NCBI GenBank assembly: GCA_002710685.1
Contig: PALD01000071.1
Span: 248,001-312,000 of the forward strand
Source of the DNA: Cytophagaceae bacterium
Lineage (GTDB): Bacteria; Bacteroidota; Bacteroidia; Flavobacteriales; Flavobacteriaceae
Length of the DNA: 64,000 bases
Direction of reading: 5' to 3'
The notes below the pieces were generated by a model. It made no database searches. It worked only from the letters and a program-made list of their open reading frames with translations, and was not told the origin of the DNA. Position numbers and translations under genes: made by a program. Shown piece by piece: positions 35,501 to 43,825 of the stretch; within the stretch, counting starts at the first letter, position 1, and each line of letters opens with the position of its first letter.

Positions 35501-35508
35501 TAAATTTG
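35501..35508 (+). promoter_or_regulatory. Candidate -7 box of the nqr operon
   Basis: TAAATTTG followed by CGCACC, 59 bases before the nqrA ATG. A hairpin-capable CCCGA...TCGGG (35522-35538) lies in the predicted leader. Confidence 0.35.
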
Positions 35509-35567
35509 CGCACCTCAAAACCCCGATTCTTTGTCGGGCGGGGCTAAAACATTAACATAATTTTCCT

Positions 35568-36920
35568 ATGTCAAAAGACATTAAGATCAAAAAAGGTCTT
35601 GACATTAATTTGGTTGGAGAAGCTGATAAAGTAATAGCAGACGCTCCCAGGTCAAGAACTTATACGATCAAACCTTCGGATTTTCATCTTATTACTCCTA
35701 AGATGATGGTTAAGGAAGGAGCTCAGGTAAAGACAGGACAACCTATTTTTTATTCAAGGGAAGACGAAAACCTCAAATTTGTATCGCCGGTAAGTGGAAC
35801 GCTCGCCGAGATCAAAAGAGGGGCAAAGCGTGTGATCACACAAATTATCATCGAAGCTGATGGTAGTGGTGAAAGTGTGGAACACGGCATCCTTGATGTG
35901 GCATCAGCAGATGCCGCAGCAATTAAAGAGAGGTTGTTGCTGGCAGGAGCCTGGCCTTTCATCAAGCAGCGTCCCTATGATATCATCGCAAGTATAGATG
36001 ATGCCCCGGACGCTATTTTTATTTCTGGGCACAACAGCGCGCCCCTGGCGCCAGATTGTAACTTTACCCTTAAAGGTAAAGAAGATGCATTGCAGGCAGC
36101 TGTGACCGCATTGGGCAAATTTGCTCAAGGCGGCGTGCATGTCTCTGTAGAGCAGGGTGCTGACAGCGTTTTTAAAAACCTAAGCGGCATAACACTTCAC
36201 AAAGTTTCTGGCCCGCACCCCAGTGGTAACGTGGGTACACAGATCAACAAGATAAGGCCTATCAATAAAGGAGAGGTGTTCTGGACGATTGCTGCAGAAG
36301 ACCTTGTCATTATAGGTGAGCTCTTCCTTACGGGGAAATTTAATCCAGAGCGCATAATCTCGGTCTCTGGCTCATCTGTAAAAAAACCTAAATACTACCG
36401 TACAAGGATAGGGGCCGAAGTATCGACCTTTGCTTACGATGCAGGTATAGAGGGTGATAACGTCAGGATGATTTCGGGCAACGTGCTTACCGGTACCACC
36501 GTTGCTCCTGATGGTAGCCTGGGCTTTTATCATAAAGAATTTGTGGCGATCCCAGAAGGTAACGATTATGAATTCTTCGGCTGGAACAAACCCGTTTTCA
36601 ACAAGATCTCACAAACTAGGGCACTTACTTTTTCCTGGATGTTTCCAAAGAAAAAATATGACCTTGACACAAATACAAACGGTGAGCACAGGGCTTTTGT
36701 TCTCACCGGTGCCTATGAAGAGGTCTTCCCTCTTGATATCTACCCCATGCAGATTCTCAAGGCCTGTATGGTCGAGGACCTAGACAGCATGGAGCAAATG
36801 GGGATGTATGAAGTTGCCCCAGAAGATTTTGCACTCACTGAATTTATTTGTGTCTCAAAACAGCCCCACCAGGCAATCATACGCAGGGGTCTGGACTTGA
36901 TGCAAAAAGAAATAGGATAA
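35568..36920 (+). CDS. nqrA: Na+-translocating NADH:quinone reductase subunit A
   Basis: A 450-residue cytosolic subunit of the respiratory sodium pump Na+-NQR. Motifs: IKKGLDINLVGEAD, PSDFHLITPKMMVKEGAQVK, PIFYSREDENLKFVSPVSG (barrel-sandwich, biotinyl-like), ISGHNSAPLAPD and AFVLTGAYEEVFPLDIYPMQ. First gene of a complete nqrABCDEF operon. Na+-NQR is common in marine Bacteroidota, where it replaces or complements complex I. Confidence 0.97.
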   Translation: MSKDIKIKKGLDINLVGEADKVIADAPRSRTYTIKPSDFHLITPKMMVKEGAQVKTGQPIFYSREDENLKFVSPVSGTLAEIKRGAKRVITQIIIEADGSGESVEHGILDVASADAAAIKERLLLAGAWPFIKQRPYDIIASIDDAPDAIFISGHNSAPLAPDCNFTLKGKEDALQAAVTALGKFAQGGVHVSVEQGADSVFKNLSGITLHKVSGPHPSGNVGTQINKIRPINKGEVFWTIAAEDLVIIGELFLTGKFNPERIISVSGSSVKKPKYYRTRIGAEVSTFAYDAGIEGDNVRMISGNVLTGTTVAPDGSLGFYHKEFVAIPEGNDYEFFGWNKPVFNKISQTRALTFSWMFPKKKYDLDTNTNGEHRAFVLTGAYEEVFPLDIYPMQILKACMVEDLDSMEQMGMYEVAPEDFALTEFICVSKQPHQAIIRRGLDLMQKEIG

Positions 36921-36926
36921 TTAGAT

Positions 36927-38138
36927 ATGGGATTAAAACAAAAATTAGATTCCATTAAGGAACAGTACAAGGGTAAAAAGATGGCACCGGCATTCAATGC
37001 CCTGCATACATTTTTATACACCCCTAACGAAGTGACCCATAACGGGTCTCACATACGTGCCGCTGATGACCTGAAGCGTACGATGAACACGGTGATCATG
37101 GCGCTTTTGCCAGTCCTGGTATGGGGTATCTTCAATGCAGGATATCAACATTATGCCGCCATTGATGCCGCAAATGGAATTGTAAGGACGCCAGATTTGT
37201 TTGGAAACTTCTTCACCTGGGAAAACTTTTCGCTGGGAGCGTTGACCGTTATTCCACTAGTGCTTGTTTCTTATGGTGTGGGGCTTGCGGTAGAGTTTGT
37301 CTTTGCCGTTATCAAGGGGCATGAAGTAGAAGAAGGTTACCTGGTGACAGGGATGCTCGTGCCACTCATCGTGCCCATTGACATTCCATTATGGATGCTG
37401 GCGGTTGCCGTGGTATTTGGTGTTATTATAGGTAAAGAGGTTTTTGGTGGTACAGGGATGAACATCCTCAACCCAGCCTTGACGATACGTGCATTTTTAT
37501 TCTTTGCTTATCCTACCTGGATGAGTGGTGATAAAGTATGGGTTCATGGGGCTGTTGCCAAAGCTGGACAACCTGATGCCATTTCTGGTGAGACGATTTT
37601 GGGTACTTTGGCGCAAGCCGGTGACATGCACTATTCCGTTGCTGATATGTTCTATGGGTTTATACCCGGTTCAGTTGGGGAGACATCAACATTGTTGATC
37701 TTGCTGGGGGGGCTTTTCTTAATCTACACAAAGATTGCCAGCTGGAGGATCATGGTAAGTGCCGTGGTGGGTGCCCTGCTCATGGGGTGGATCTTCAACG
37801 GTGTGATTGATGCTGGCTGGATAGGAGAAAGCAGTAAGTTCTATGGCTTGATGAGCTTTCCGTTCTGGCAGCATTTGATAATAGGTGGTCTCGCTTTTGG
37901 TATCGTGTACATGGCAACAGATCCAGTTACCGGCTCACAGACCAATACAGGAAAATATTGGTATGGATTCTTCATAGGTTTCATCTCGGTCATGATACGG
38001 GTGTTCAACCCGGCATATCCAGAGGGCGTATTCCTGGCAATCCTGCTCATGAACGTGTTTGCACCTACTATAGATCATTATGTGATACGTGCAAATGTTA
38101 AGAAGAGAATGAAAAGATTAAAACTTAAAACGGCTTAG
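36927..38138 (+). CDS. nqrB: Na+-translocating NADH:quinone reductase subunit B
   Basis: A 403-residue integral membrane subunit with about ten helices. It binds riboflavin and carries FMN covalently; the ApbE target motif is seen as DAISGETIL with Thr223 as the likely attachment site (family consensus D-x-x-S-G-A-T). GKEVFGGTGMNILNPALTIRAFLFFAYP and the late MATDPVTGSQTNTGKYWYG are characteristic. Begins 6 bases after nqrA. Ala is replaced by Glu in the SGxT motif. Confidence 0.97.
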   Translation: MGLKQKLDSIKEQYKGKKMAPAFNALHTFLYTPNEVTHNGSHIRAADDLKRTMNTVIMALLPVLVWGIFNAGYQHYAAIDAANGIVRTPDLFGNFFTWENFSLGALTVIPLVLVSYGVGLAVEFVFAVIKGHEVEEGYLVTGMLVPLIVPIDIPLWMLAVAVVFGVIIGKEVFGGTGMNILNPALTIRAFLFFAYPTWMSGDKVWVHGAVAKAGQPDAISGETILGTLAQAGDMHYSVADMFYGFIPGSVGETSTLLILLGGLFLIYTKIASWRIMVSAVVGALLMGWIFNGVIDAGWIGESSKFYGLMSFPFWQHLIIGGLAFGIVYMATDPVTGSQTNTGKYWYGFFIGFISVMIRVFNPAYPEGVFLAILLMNVFAPTIDHYVIRANVKKRMKRLKLKTA

Positions 38139-38140
38139 TA

Positions 38141-38875
38141 ATGAATACCGAAAAGAACAGTTATACGGTAATCTTTGCAGTTGTGATGGTCCTGGTTGTG
38201 GGTGCATTGCTTGCATTTGTGGCATCTTCACTAAGACCAAAGATAGAAATCAACGAAAAGTTTGAAAAACAACAGAACATCCTTTACGCCATGGGCGTCA
38301 ACAACGATGTTGATGGGGGCGCTGTTGCATTTATACCCACAAATGAAGTTGAGGCAGAATTTGGCAAGTATATCAAGACCCAGTATGTCATTGAGGGAAG
38401 TAACATAAGTGAAGATCCAGAAGCTTACCTTATCGACCTTAAACAAGAATTGCAAAAAGATGAATCCGAAAGGAAACTTCCCGTTTTCATAGGAGAAAAA
38501 GATGGTGAGGACTATTACATCATCCCTATGTACGGTAAGGGACTATGGGATGCCATATGGGGGTTTGTGGCCCTTGACCAGGATTATGTGGTAAAAGGGG
38601 TTTACTTTGACCACAAAGGTGAAACGCCAGGTCTTGGCGCAAACATCAAGGAGCGTTTCTTTATGGATGATTTTGACGGAGAACAGATTATGCATGGTAC
38701 AAAATACCAGGGCATAACCGTGGCAAAGGGTAACAACGACCCGCTTAACGAGGACAAAGAAGATGGAGAAGTTGACGCACTGGCAGGAGCGACCATTACC
38801 GGTAACGGGGTGACCGCGATGATTAATAGTACACTCAAGCTCTACATCCCTCATTTAAAAGACCTAAAGATTTAA
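38141..38875 (+). CDS. nqrC: Na+-translocating NADH:quinone reductase subunit C
   Basis: A 244-residue subunit with one N-terminal membrane helix (VIFAVVMVLVVGALLAFVAS) and a periplasmic FMN domain. The flavinylation motif is canonical, DALAGATITGNGV, with Thr218 the expected phosphoester link to FMN, transferred by ApbE encoded downstream. GKGLWDAIWGFVALD and GETPGLGANI are family-typical. Starts 2 bases after nqrB. Confidence 0.97.
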   Translation: MNTEKNSYTVIFAVVMVLVVGALLAFVASSLRPKIEINEKFEKQQNILYAMGVNNDVDGGAVAFIPTNEVEAEFGKYIKTQYVIEGSNISEDPEAYLIDLKQELQKDESERKLPVFIGEKDGEDYYIIPMYGKGLWDAIWGFVALDQDYVVKGVYFDHKGETPGLGANIKERFFMDDFDGEQIMHGTKYQGITVAKGNNDPLNEDKEDGEVDALAGATITGNGVTAMINSTLKLYIPHLKDLKI

Positions 38876-38877
38876 TT

Positions 38878-39525
38878 ATGGCTTTATTATCAAAAAAAGA
38901 ACAGGGCCTGATTTTTGACCCGCTTACTGACAACAACCCCATCACCATCCAGGTGCTTGGTATATGTTCTGCACTGGCGATTACCGCACAGCTCAAGGCA
39001 TCCATAGTTATGGCAGTTTCAGTACTGTTTGTACTGGCCCTGGGTAATGTGGTTATTTCGCTTATGCGAAATATAATCCCGCCCAAGATCAGGATTATCG
39101 TGCAGCTTATCGTGGTGGCCGCCCTGGTTATCATCGTTGATCAATGCCTCAAGGCCTTTCAATATGAATTGAGCAAGCAGCTATCGGTTTTTGTGGGATT
39201 GATCATTACAAACTGTATCATCATGGGCCGCTTTGAGGCCTTTGCCCTGGGCAATGGACCATGGCAATCATTTCTTGATGGTATAGGTAACGCACTGGGT
39301 TATGGACTCATCCTTGTGACCGTGGGTTTCTTTAGGGAGCTTTTGGGTTCTGGGACATTGTTGGGCTTTCAGATACTGGGGGACCCCATAGCAAAGACTG
39401 GCCTGTATGGCATAGGTTATGAGAACAACGGTTTTATGCTGCTCTCACCCATGGCATTGATTGTACTGGGTATCATCATCTGGGTACAGCGCAGCCGTAA
39501 CAAAGCCCTGATAGAAGAACATTAA
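38878..39525 (+). CDS. nqrD: Na+-translocating NADH:quinone reductase subunit D
   Basis: A 215-residue membrane subunit with six helices, homologous to RnfE. Together with NqrE it forms the symmetric pair around the iron-sulfur centre and sodium path. Conserved LGICSALAIT, VVISLMRNIIPPKIRIIVQL, VVDQCLKAF-like and TNCIIMGRFEAFALGNGPW are seen. A perfect palindrome (39055-39072) lies in the coding sequence of the ISLMRN segment. Starts 2 bases after nqrC. Confidence 0.97.
   Translation: MALLSKKEQGLIFDPLTDNNPITIQVLGICSALAITAQLKASIVMAVSVLFVLALGNVVISLMRNIIPPKIRIIVQLIVVAALVIIVDQCLKAFQYELSKQLSVFVGLIITNCIIMGRFEAFALGNGPWQSFLDGIGNALGYGLILVTVGFFRELLGSGTLLGFQILGDPIAKTGLYGIGYENNGFMLLSPMALIVLGIIIWVQRSRNKALIEEH
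39055..39072. repeat. Dispersed palindrome inside nqrD
   Basis: ATTTCGC-TTAT-GCGAAAT, perfect 7-base arms. Confidence 0.75.
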
Positions 39526-39566
39526 AAAATCACGGGTGGTCACCCATCCGAAAATTCCAAAATACA

Positions 39567-40289
39567 ATGGAACACGTAGAGTTGTTTTTTAAGTCAATAT
39601 TTATAGATAACATGGTATTTGCCACATTCCTCGGGATGTGTTCATACCTGGCCGTTTCTAAAAAGGTCTCCACGGCAGTGGGACTGGGTGCCGCGGTAAT
39701 TTTTGTACTTGCCGTTACCGTGCCCATTAACTGGTTGCTGGACCATTACATCCTACGCCGTGGTGCGCTGGAGTGGCTAGGCCCAGAATATGCAGACTAT
39801 GACCTTAGTTTCATGTCATTCATCCTGTTTATCGCGACCATTGCGACCATGGTACAGCTCGTGGAACTTGTGGTAGAAAAATTTTCTCCATCGCTGTATA
39901 ACAGCCTGGGTATTTTTCTTCCACTTATCGCGGTAAACTGTGCGATACTTGGGGGCTCGCTGTTCATGCAGTCAAGGGATATCGCAACCCTGGGGCTTGC
40001 CTTTAACTATGGTATCAGTTCTGGTATTGGGTGGTTCCTGGCAATCCTTGCCATTGCTGCCATACGTGAAAAAATAAGGTATAGCAACGTGCCCGCTCCA
40101 CTTAGGGGCCTGGGTATCACATTTATCATAACAGGACTCATGGCCATAGGTTTCATGAGCTTTGGCGGTATGTTGACCGGTGATAATGATGACAGTGCCG
40201 AAGAACAGGCAGAAGTATCACAAGTAGATAAGATAAAGGAACAACCTGCAGAGCCCATTGCAGATAATACTAAAGAAATAAACGAGTAA
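39567..40289 (+). CDS. nqrE: Na+-translocating NADH:quinone reductase subunit E, with extended C-terminus
   Basis: A 240-residue six-helix subunit homologous to RnfA: VFATFLGMCSYLAVSKKV, NWLLDHYIL, IFLPLIAVNCAILGGSLFM and SFGGML are typical. The family is usually near 200 residues; here about 40 extra residues, acidic and lysine-rich (NDDSAEEQAEVSQVDKIKEQ...), follow the last helix. The extension is probably disordered and may simply be a lineage trait. Confidence 0.96.
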   Translation: MEHVELFFKSIFIDNMVFATFLGMCSYLAVSKKVSTAVGLGAAVIFVLAVTVPINWLLDHYILRRGALEWLGPEYADYDLSFMSFILFIATIATMVQLVELVVEKFSPSLYNSLGIFLPLIAVNCAILGGSLFMQSRDIATLGLAFNYGISSGIGWFLAILAIAAIREKIRYSNVPAPLRGLGITFIITGLMAIGFMSFGGMLTGDNDDSAEEQAEVSQVDKIKEQPAEPIADNTKEINE

Positions 40290-40291
40290 TT

Positions 40292-41596
40292 ATGTTCTTA
40301 GCTAGTACAATAGGAGTAATTGTAGCAACGGTAGCAGCATTCTTGACACTTATAATCGTGTTGGTGGCATTGTTGCTTTTTGCTAAACAAAAGCTTTCGC
40401 CATCAGGCCCTGTAAAGATCACCATAAACGGGGAAAAGGAAATCGAGGTAGGATCTGGAGGATCACTGCTCTCCACACTGGGCAATAAAAAGATATTCCT
40501 GCCATCAGCTTGTGGTGGCGGTGGTACCTGCATACAGTGTGAATGCCATGTTCTTGCAGGTGGTGGTGAGGCATTGCCCACAGAGACTCCACACTTTACA
40601 CGTAAAGAATTAGCCCACGGCGCCCGCCTTGCTTGCCAGGTAAAGGTCAAGCAGGATATGAACATCCAGATTCCTGAAGAGGTCTTTGGTATCAAGAAAT
40701 GGGAAGCTACCGTGGTACGCAACTATAACGTAGCTTCATTTATCAAAGAATTTGTTGTTGAGATCCCCGAGGATATGAACTACAAAGCAGGTGGATATAT
40801 CCAGATTGAAATTCCAGAATGTGAAATAAAATACTCGGATATTGACATTACGGCCCACCCAGAAGAGCATGAAACACCAGATAAGTTTAAGGCAGAGTGG
40901 GATAAATTTGGTCTATGGCCATTGGTGATGAAAAATACAGAAACCGTTGAACGCGCTTACTCCATGGCTTCCTACCCCGCTGAGGGCCGTGAGATCATGT
41001 TGAACGTGCGTGTTGCCACCCCACCATGGGATAGGGCAAAAAATCAATGGATGAGCGTAAACCCAGGTATTGCATCTTCATACATTTTCAGTAGGAAGAA
41101 AGGAGATAAGGTAACCATATCTGGACCTTACGGTGAATTCTTCATCAACGAGTCTGAGGCCGAGATGCTTTATGTGGGCGGTGGTGCTGGTATGGCACCC
41201 ATGCGTTCTCACCTTTATCACCTCTTCAAGACCCTAAGGACAGGACGTAAGGTGACGTATTGGTACGGGGGACGTTCTAAAAGAGAACTATTTTACCTGG
41301 ATCACTTTAAGCAACTTGAAGAAGAGTTTCCTAATTTCAAGTTCTACCTGGCACTTTCTGAGCCCATGGAAGAAGATAACTGGAAGGTCAAGGAAGACCT
41401 TGATGCCCCCGGAGATGGTTTTGTAGGGTTCATCCACCAGGTGGTGATTGATCAATACCTGAGCAAGCACGATGAGCCAGAAGAGATAGAACTTTATTTC
41501 TGTGGCCCTCCACTCATGAACAAAGCGGTGCAGAAGATGGGAGAAGATTTTGGTATCCCGGATGAGAATATCCGTTTTGATGACTTTGGCGGATAA
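40292..41596 (+). CDS. nqrF: Na+-translocating NADH:quinone reductase subunit F
   Basis: A 434-residue electron-entry subunit: one N-terminal helix, a 2Fe-2S ferredoxin domain (CGGGGTCIQCECH and a later Cys in ARLACQV), then an FAD/NADH reductase module (ERAYSMASYPAEG for FAD, GGGAGMAPMRSHL and LYFCGPPLMNKAV for NADH, ending DDFGG). It oxidises NADH and passes electrons to NqrD/E, C and B. Starts 2 bases after nqrE; a perfect palindrome and then a terminator follow. Confidence 0.97.
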   Translation: MFLASTIGVIVATVAAFLTLIIVLVALLLFAKQKLSPSGPVKITINGEKEIEVGSGGSLLSTLGNKKIFLPSACGGGGTCIQCECHVLAGGGEALPTETPHFTRKELAHGARLACQVKVKQDMNIQIPEEVFGIKKWEATVVRNYNVASFIKEFVVEIPEDMNYKAGGYIQIEIPECEIKYSDIDITAHPEEHETPDKFKAEWDKFGLWPLVMKNTETVERAYSMASYPAEGREIMLNVRVATPPWDRAKNQWMSVNPGIASSYIFSRKKGDKVTISGPYGEFFINESEAEMLYVGGGAGMAPMRSHLYHLFKTLRTGRKVTYWYGGRSKRELFYLDHFKQLEEEFPNFKFYLALSEPMEEDNWKVKEDLDAPGDGFVGFIHQVVIDQYLSKHDEPEEIELYFCGPPLMNKAVQKMGEDFGIPDENIRFDDFGG

Positions 41597-41602
41597 AAGT
41601 TC

Positions 41603-41618
41603 CGCTTTCGCGAAAGCG
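41603..41618. repeat. Dispersed palindrome after nqrF
   Basis: CGCTTTCGCGAAAGCG, perfect 16-base palindrome, 6 bases after the nqrF stop and separate from the true terminator 17 bases further on. Confidence 0.75.
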
Positions 41619-41635
41619 AATCATAAATAATTATT

Positions 41636-41672
41636 AAACCGGTGCTCTTGCGCCGGTTTTCGTTTTTTATCA
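41636..41672 (+). terminator. nqr operon terminator
   Basis: Ten-base stem AAACCGGTGC / GCGCCGGTTT (one wobble), loop TCTT, followed by a T-rich run. Confidence 0.85.
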
Positions 41673-41685
41673 CCCCGTGGAGCAC

Positions 41686-41693
41686 TAAATTTG
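41686..41693 (+). promoter_or_regulatory. Candidate -7 box with near-leaderless transcript
   Basis: TAAATTTG ends only 4 bases before the ATG at 41698, so transcription from it would start at or next to the start codon. No -33 TTG is clear. Confidence 0.35.
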
Positions 41694-41697
41694 CCAT

Positions 41698-42060
41698 ATG
41701 TCTAATTATCTAGAGGAACAAGAATTGCATAACCTGGCAATGAATATCGTGGGGAAGGACCTTGAGGAAATGGGTTATGAATTCCTGGCGGTAAACAGTA
41801 AGCTAAAAAAAGACCCCCAGTTTGTGGCATTAAAAGATAAAGAGCTGCATTTTGTCATAGTAAGGGCAAAGGGCTATCCAGATAATGCAAATACCTATGA
41901 TGCTAAACTGGTTGAGAAAATCAAGCAACATGCTGCCAAATTTGAGGCGCATACATTATATGCAGGAGTGGGCCTGGGAAGTGCAAAAGATTATAAACAG
42001 CCCGTGGAACATGGTACGGATTATGCAGTAGTCTATAATGGAATACAAAAAATTTCATGA
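41698..42060 (+). CDS. Small conserved NQR-associated protein
   Basis: A 120-residue soluble protein (ELHNLAMNIVGKDLEEMGYE, FVALKDKELHFVIVRAKGYP, HTLYAGVGLGSAKDY). Relatives in flavobacteria sit in this position and are often labelled NqrF in databases, but it has no 2Fe-2S, FAD or NADH motif and is not NqrF. It lies between the nqr terminator and apbE, overlapping the apbE start by 4 bases (ATGA). A role in NQR flavinylation or assembly is only inferred from position. Confidence 0.75.
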   Translation: MSNYLEEQELHNLAMNIVGKDLEEMGYEFLAVNSKLKKDPQFVALKDKELHFVIVRAKGYPDNANTYDAKLVEKIKQHAAKFEAHTLYAGVGLGSAKDYKQPVEHGTDYAVVYNGIQKIS

Positions 42061-43058
42061 AGTCATTATTACCTTTATTAATAGCATTTATTTTTTTAGG
42101 TTGTGAGGAGCCCGCACCACAACTTCATATCCTTGAAGGGGAAGCGCTGGGCACAAGCTATCATGTTAAATTTTATGGTGAAGTTGATTCTGCGACCGTA
42201 AAGTTTGACTCTGTTATAAATACAATCAATGCTACTTTTAGCACCTATATCCCCAATTCCCGTATTTCTAAAATCAATCATGGTGATTCAACCATCGTTG
42301 CCAATGCCATGTTCAAGGAGGTCATGGCGCTGTCAAAAACCGTTTACCAGAACTCTGGGGGCTATTATGACCCCACGGTGGGCAAACTGGTCAATGCCTA
42401 TGGTTTTGGCCCAGAAGGTAAGATAGAAGAGCTGGATAGCATCACCGTGGATTCCCTAAAGCAATTTGTGGGGCTGGACAAGGTAGGTATTTCAGCAAAT
42501 GGCCTTGTTGTAAAGGATATTCCGGGTGTCTATCTTGATTTTAACAGCATTGCAAAAGGGTATTGTATCGACAGGATAGGGAAAATGCTGGAAGATAACG
42601 GCGTTACGGATTATCTTGTAGAACTGGGGGGCGAACTGCTCGCCAGGGGCAAGAACCTAGATCGCGACCAGGCCTGGGCCGTGGGTATCGAGAATATTGA
42701 TGCCCCAGTTGATGATAGAAGCTATACCCGGGTCGTCGCATTGCAGGACATGGGTATGGCCGGTTCTGGCAATTATAGAAAATACAGGATTGACCCCGCC
42801 ACCGGAAACAAATACGTACATACCATAAACCCCCTTACGGGAAAAGCTGAAAAAAGCGATATCCTTAGTTCTACGGTCATTGCCAGTACCTGCGCAGAGG
42901 CTGATGCCTATGCCACCACATTTATGGCCATGGGCATTGAACGCTCAAAAAAATTATTGCAAAAATTAGAAGGCGTAGAAGCATACCTTATGTATGCTGA
43001 AGGTAACGAGACCAATATTTATATGACACCGGGTTTTAAAAAGTACCTCAAGGATTAA
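42057..43058 (+). CDS. apbE: FAD:protein FMN transferase
   Basis: A 333-residue lipoprotein (signal peptide with lipobox FLGC) of the ApbE family, which uses FAD to attach FMN to Thr in SGAT-like motifs. EGEALGTSYHVKFYG, INATFSTYIPNSRISKIN, YYDPTVGKLVNAYGFGP, VDLGGI-like VELGGELLARG and AGSGNYRKY...HTINPLTG are seen, with the metal-binding Asp region in STCAEADAYATTFMAMG. Being next to nqr, its likely targets are NqrB Thr223 and NqrC Thr218. Its end overlaps the convergent methyltransferase by 4 bases. Confidence 0.95.
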   Translation: MKSLLPLLIAFIFLGCEEPAPQLHILEGEALGTSYHVKFYGEVDSATVKFDSVINTINATFSTYIPNSRISKINHGDSTIVANAMFKEVMALSKTVYQNSGGYYDPTVGKLVNAYGFGPEGKIEELDSITVDSLKQFVGLDKVGISANGLVVKDIPGVYLDFNSIAKGYCIDRIGKMLEDNGVTDYLVELGGELLARGKNLDRDQAWAVGIENIDAPVDDRSYTRVVALQDMGMAGSGNYRKYRIDPATGNKYVHTINPLTGKAEKSDILSSTVIASTCAEADAYATTFMAMGIERSKKLLQKLEGVEAYLMYAEGNETNIYMTPGFKKYLKD

Positions 43059-43825
43059 TCCTTGTGGCATACCGGTAAGATTTCACCAGGGGCTAACCTG
43101 TACCTGTCGATTTCGGCAGGGGCAAGCCGTGACGTGTAATCAACCTCATCAACCCTAAAGCCCACACCGCGCAGTTTATCAAAGTAATCCCGACCATAAA
43201 CCCGCACATGGTCATATTGACCAAAAATCCTGGCCCTCTCCTCCCTGTCAGTAATGGTATCATCCTCTAGGGTGGATGCCCTTGATAGATCTTGCGGTAT
43301 CTGTAAAATCGCTTTTCCTCCAGGTTTAAGGACCCTGTAGAGTTCGCTCATGGCGGTGTCGTCATCTGGGATGTGCTCAAGCACGTGGTTGCAGAATATG
43401 ATATCATATTCATCGTCCTTAAAGGGAAGTGCGCAGATGTCAGCCTTTACATCTGCCAGCGGGGAGTTAAGGTCTGTGGTCGTGTAATCGAGGTTGTGCA
43501 TTTCGCGGAAGCGTTTATAAAAGGCCTGCTCCGGTGCAAAGTGCAACATTTTGGCTTGCGCCGAAAAAAAATCTGTTTCCCGCACCAGGTACAGCCATAA
43601 AAGCCTGTGCCGTTCAAGCGAGAGCGTGGATGGCCCCAGTACATTGGGGCGTGTTTTTCCATATCCATAGGATAGGAACCTGCGGAAGCTTTTGCCATCA
43701 ATGGGGTCTGTATAGCGGTCTCCCTTTAGCGCAACCGCGATAATGGGTTTCACGGCATAGCTCAACCTGATGAGCAATGGGCGGGGGATAGTATTGAGGG
43801 CCTTTTTAAAAAGGGAGTTGATCAT
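43055..43825 (-). CDS. Class I SAM-dependent methyltransferase, target unknown
   Basis: A 256-residue methyltransferase. The hydrophobic, basic N-terminus (ALNTIPRPLLIRLSYAVKPI) may contact the membrane. The SAM domain is atypical at motif I (MLHFAPEQAFYKRF instead of ExGxGxG), then YTTTDLNSPLADVKADICAL and the Methyltransf_11 core FKDDEYDIIFCNHVLEHIPD and LYRVLKPGGKAILQIP. Its ATG overlaps the stop of the NUMOD4/HNH gene by 4 bases. A palindrome copy (43550-43566) lies inside. Confidence 0.85.
   Translation of the reverse strand: MINSLFKKALNTIPRPLLIRLSYAVKPIIAVALKGDRYTDPIDGKSFRRFLSYGYGKTRPNVLGPSTLSLERHRLLWLYLVRETDFFSAQAKMLHFAPEQAFYKRFREMHNLDYTTTDLNSPLADVKADICALPFKDDEYDIIFCNHVLEHIPDDDTAMSELYRVLKPGGKAILQIPQDLSRASTLEDDTITDREERARIFGQYDHVRVYGRDYFDKLRGVGFRVDEVDYTSRLAPAEIDRYRLAPGEILPVCHKD
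43550..43566. repeat. Dispersed palindrome inside methyltransferase gene
   Basis: TTTGGC-TTGC-GCCGAAA, one extra G in the right arm; encodes FFSAQAK. Confidence 0.55.

Noticed and set aside
35522-35538. CCCGA/TCGGG hairpin in the nqrA leader as a riboswitch
   Set aside because: Too small and without recognisable aptamer structure.
41698-42060. Annotation of the 120-residue protein as NqrF
   Set aside because: It lacks ferredoxin cysteines, FAD and NADH motifs; the true NqrF is at 40292-41596.
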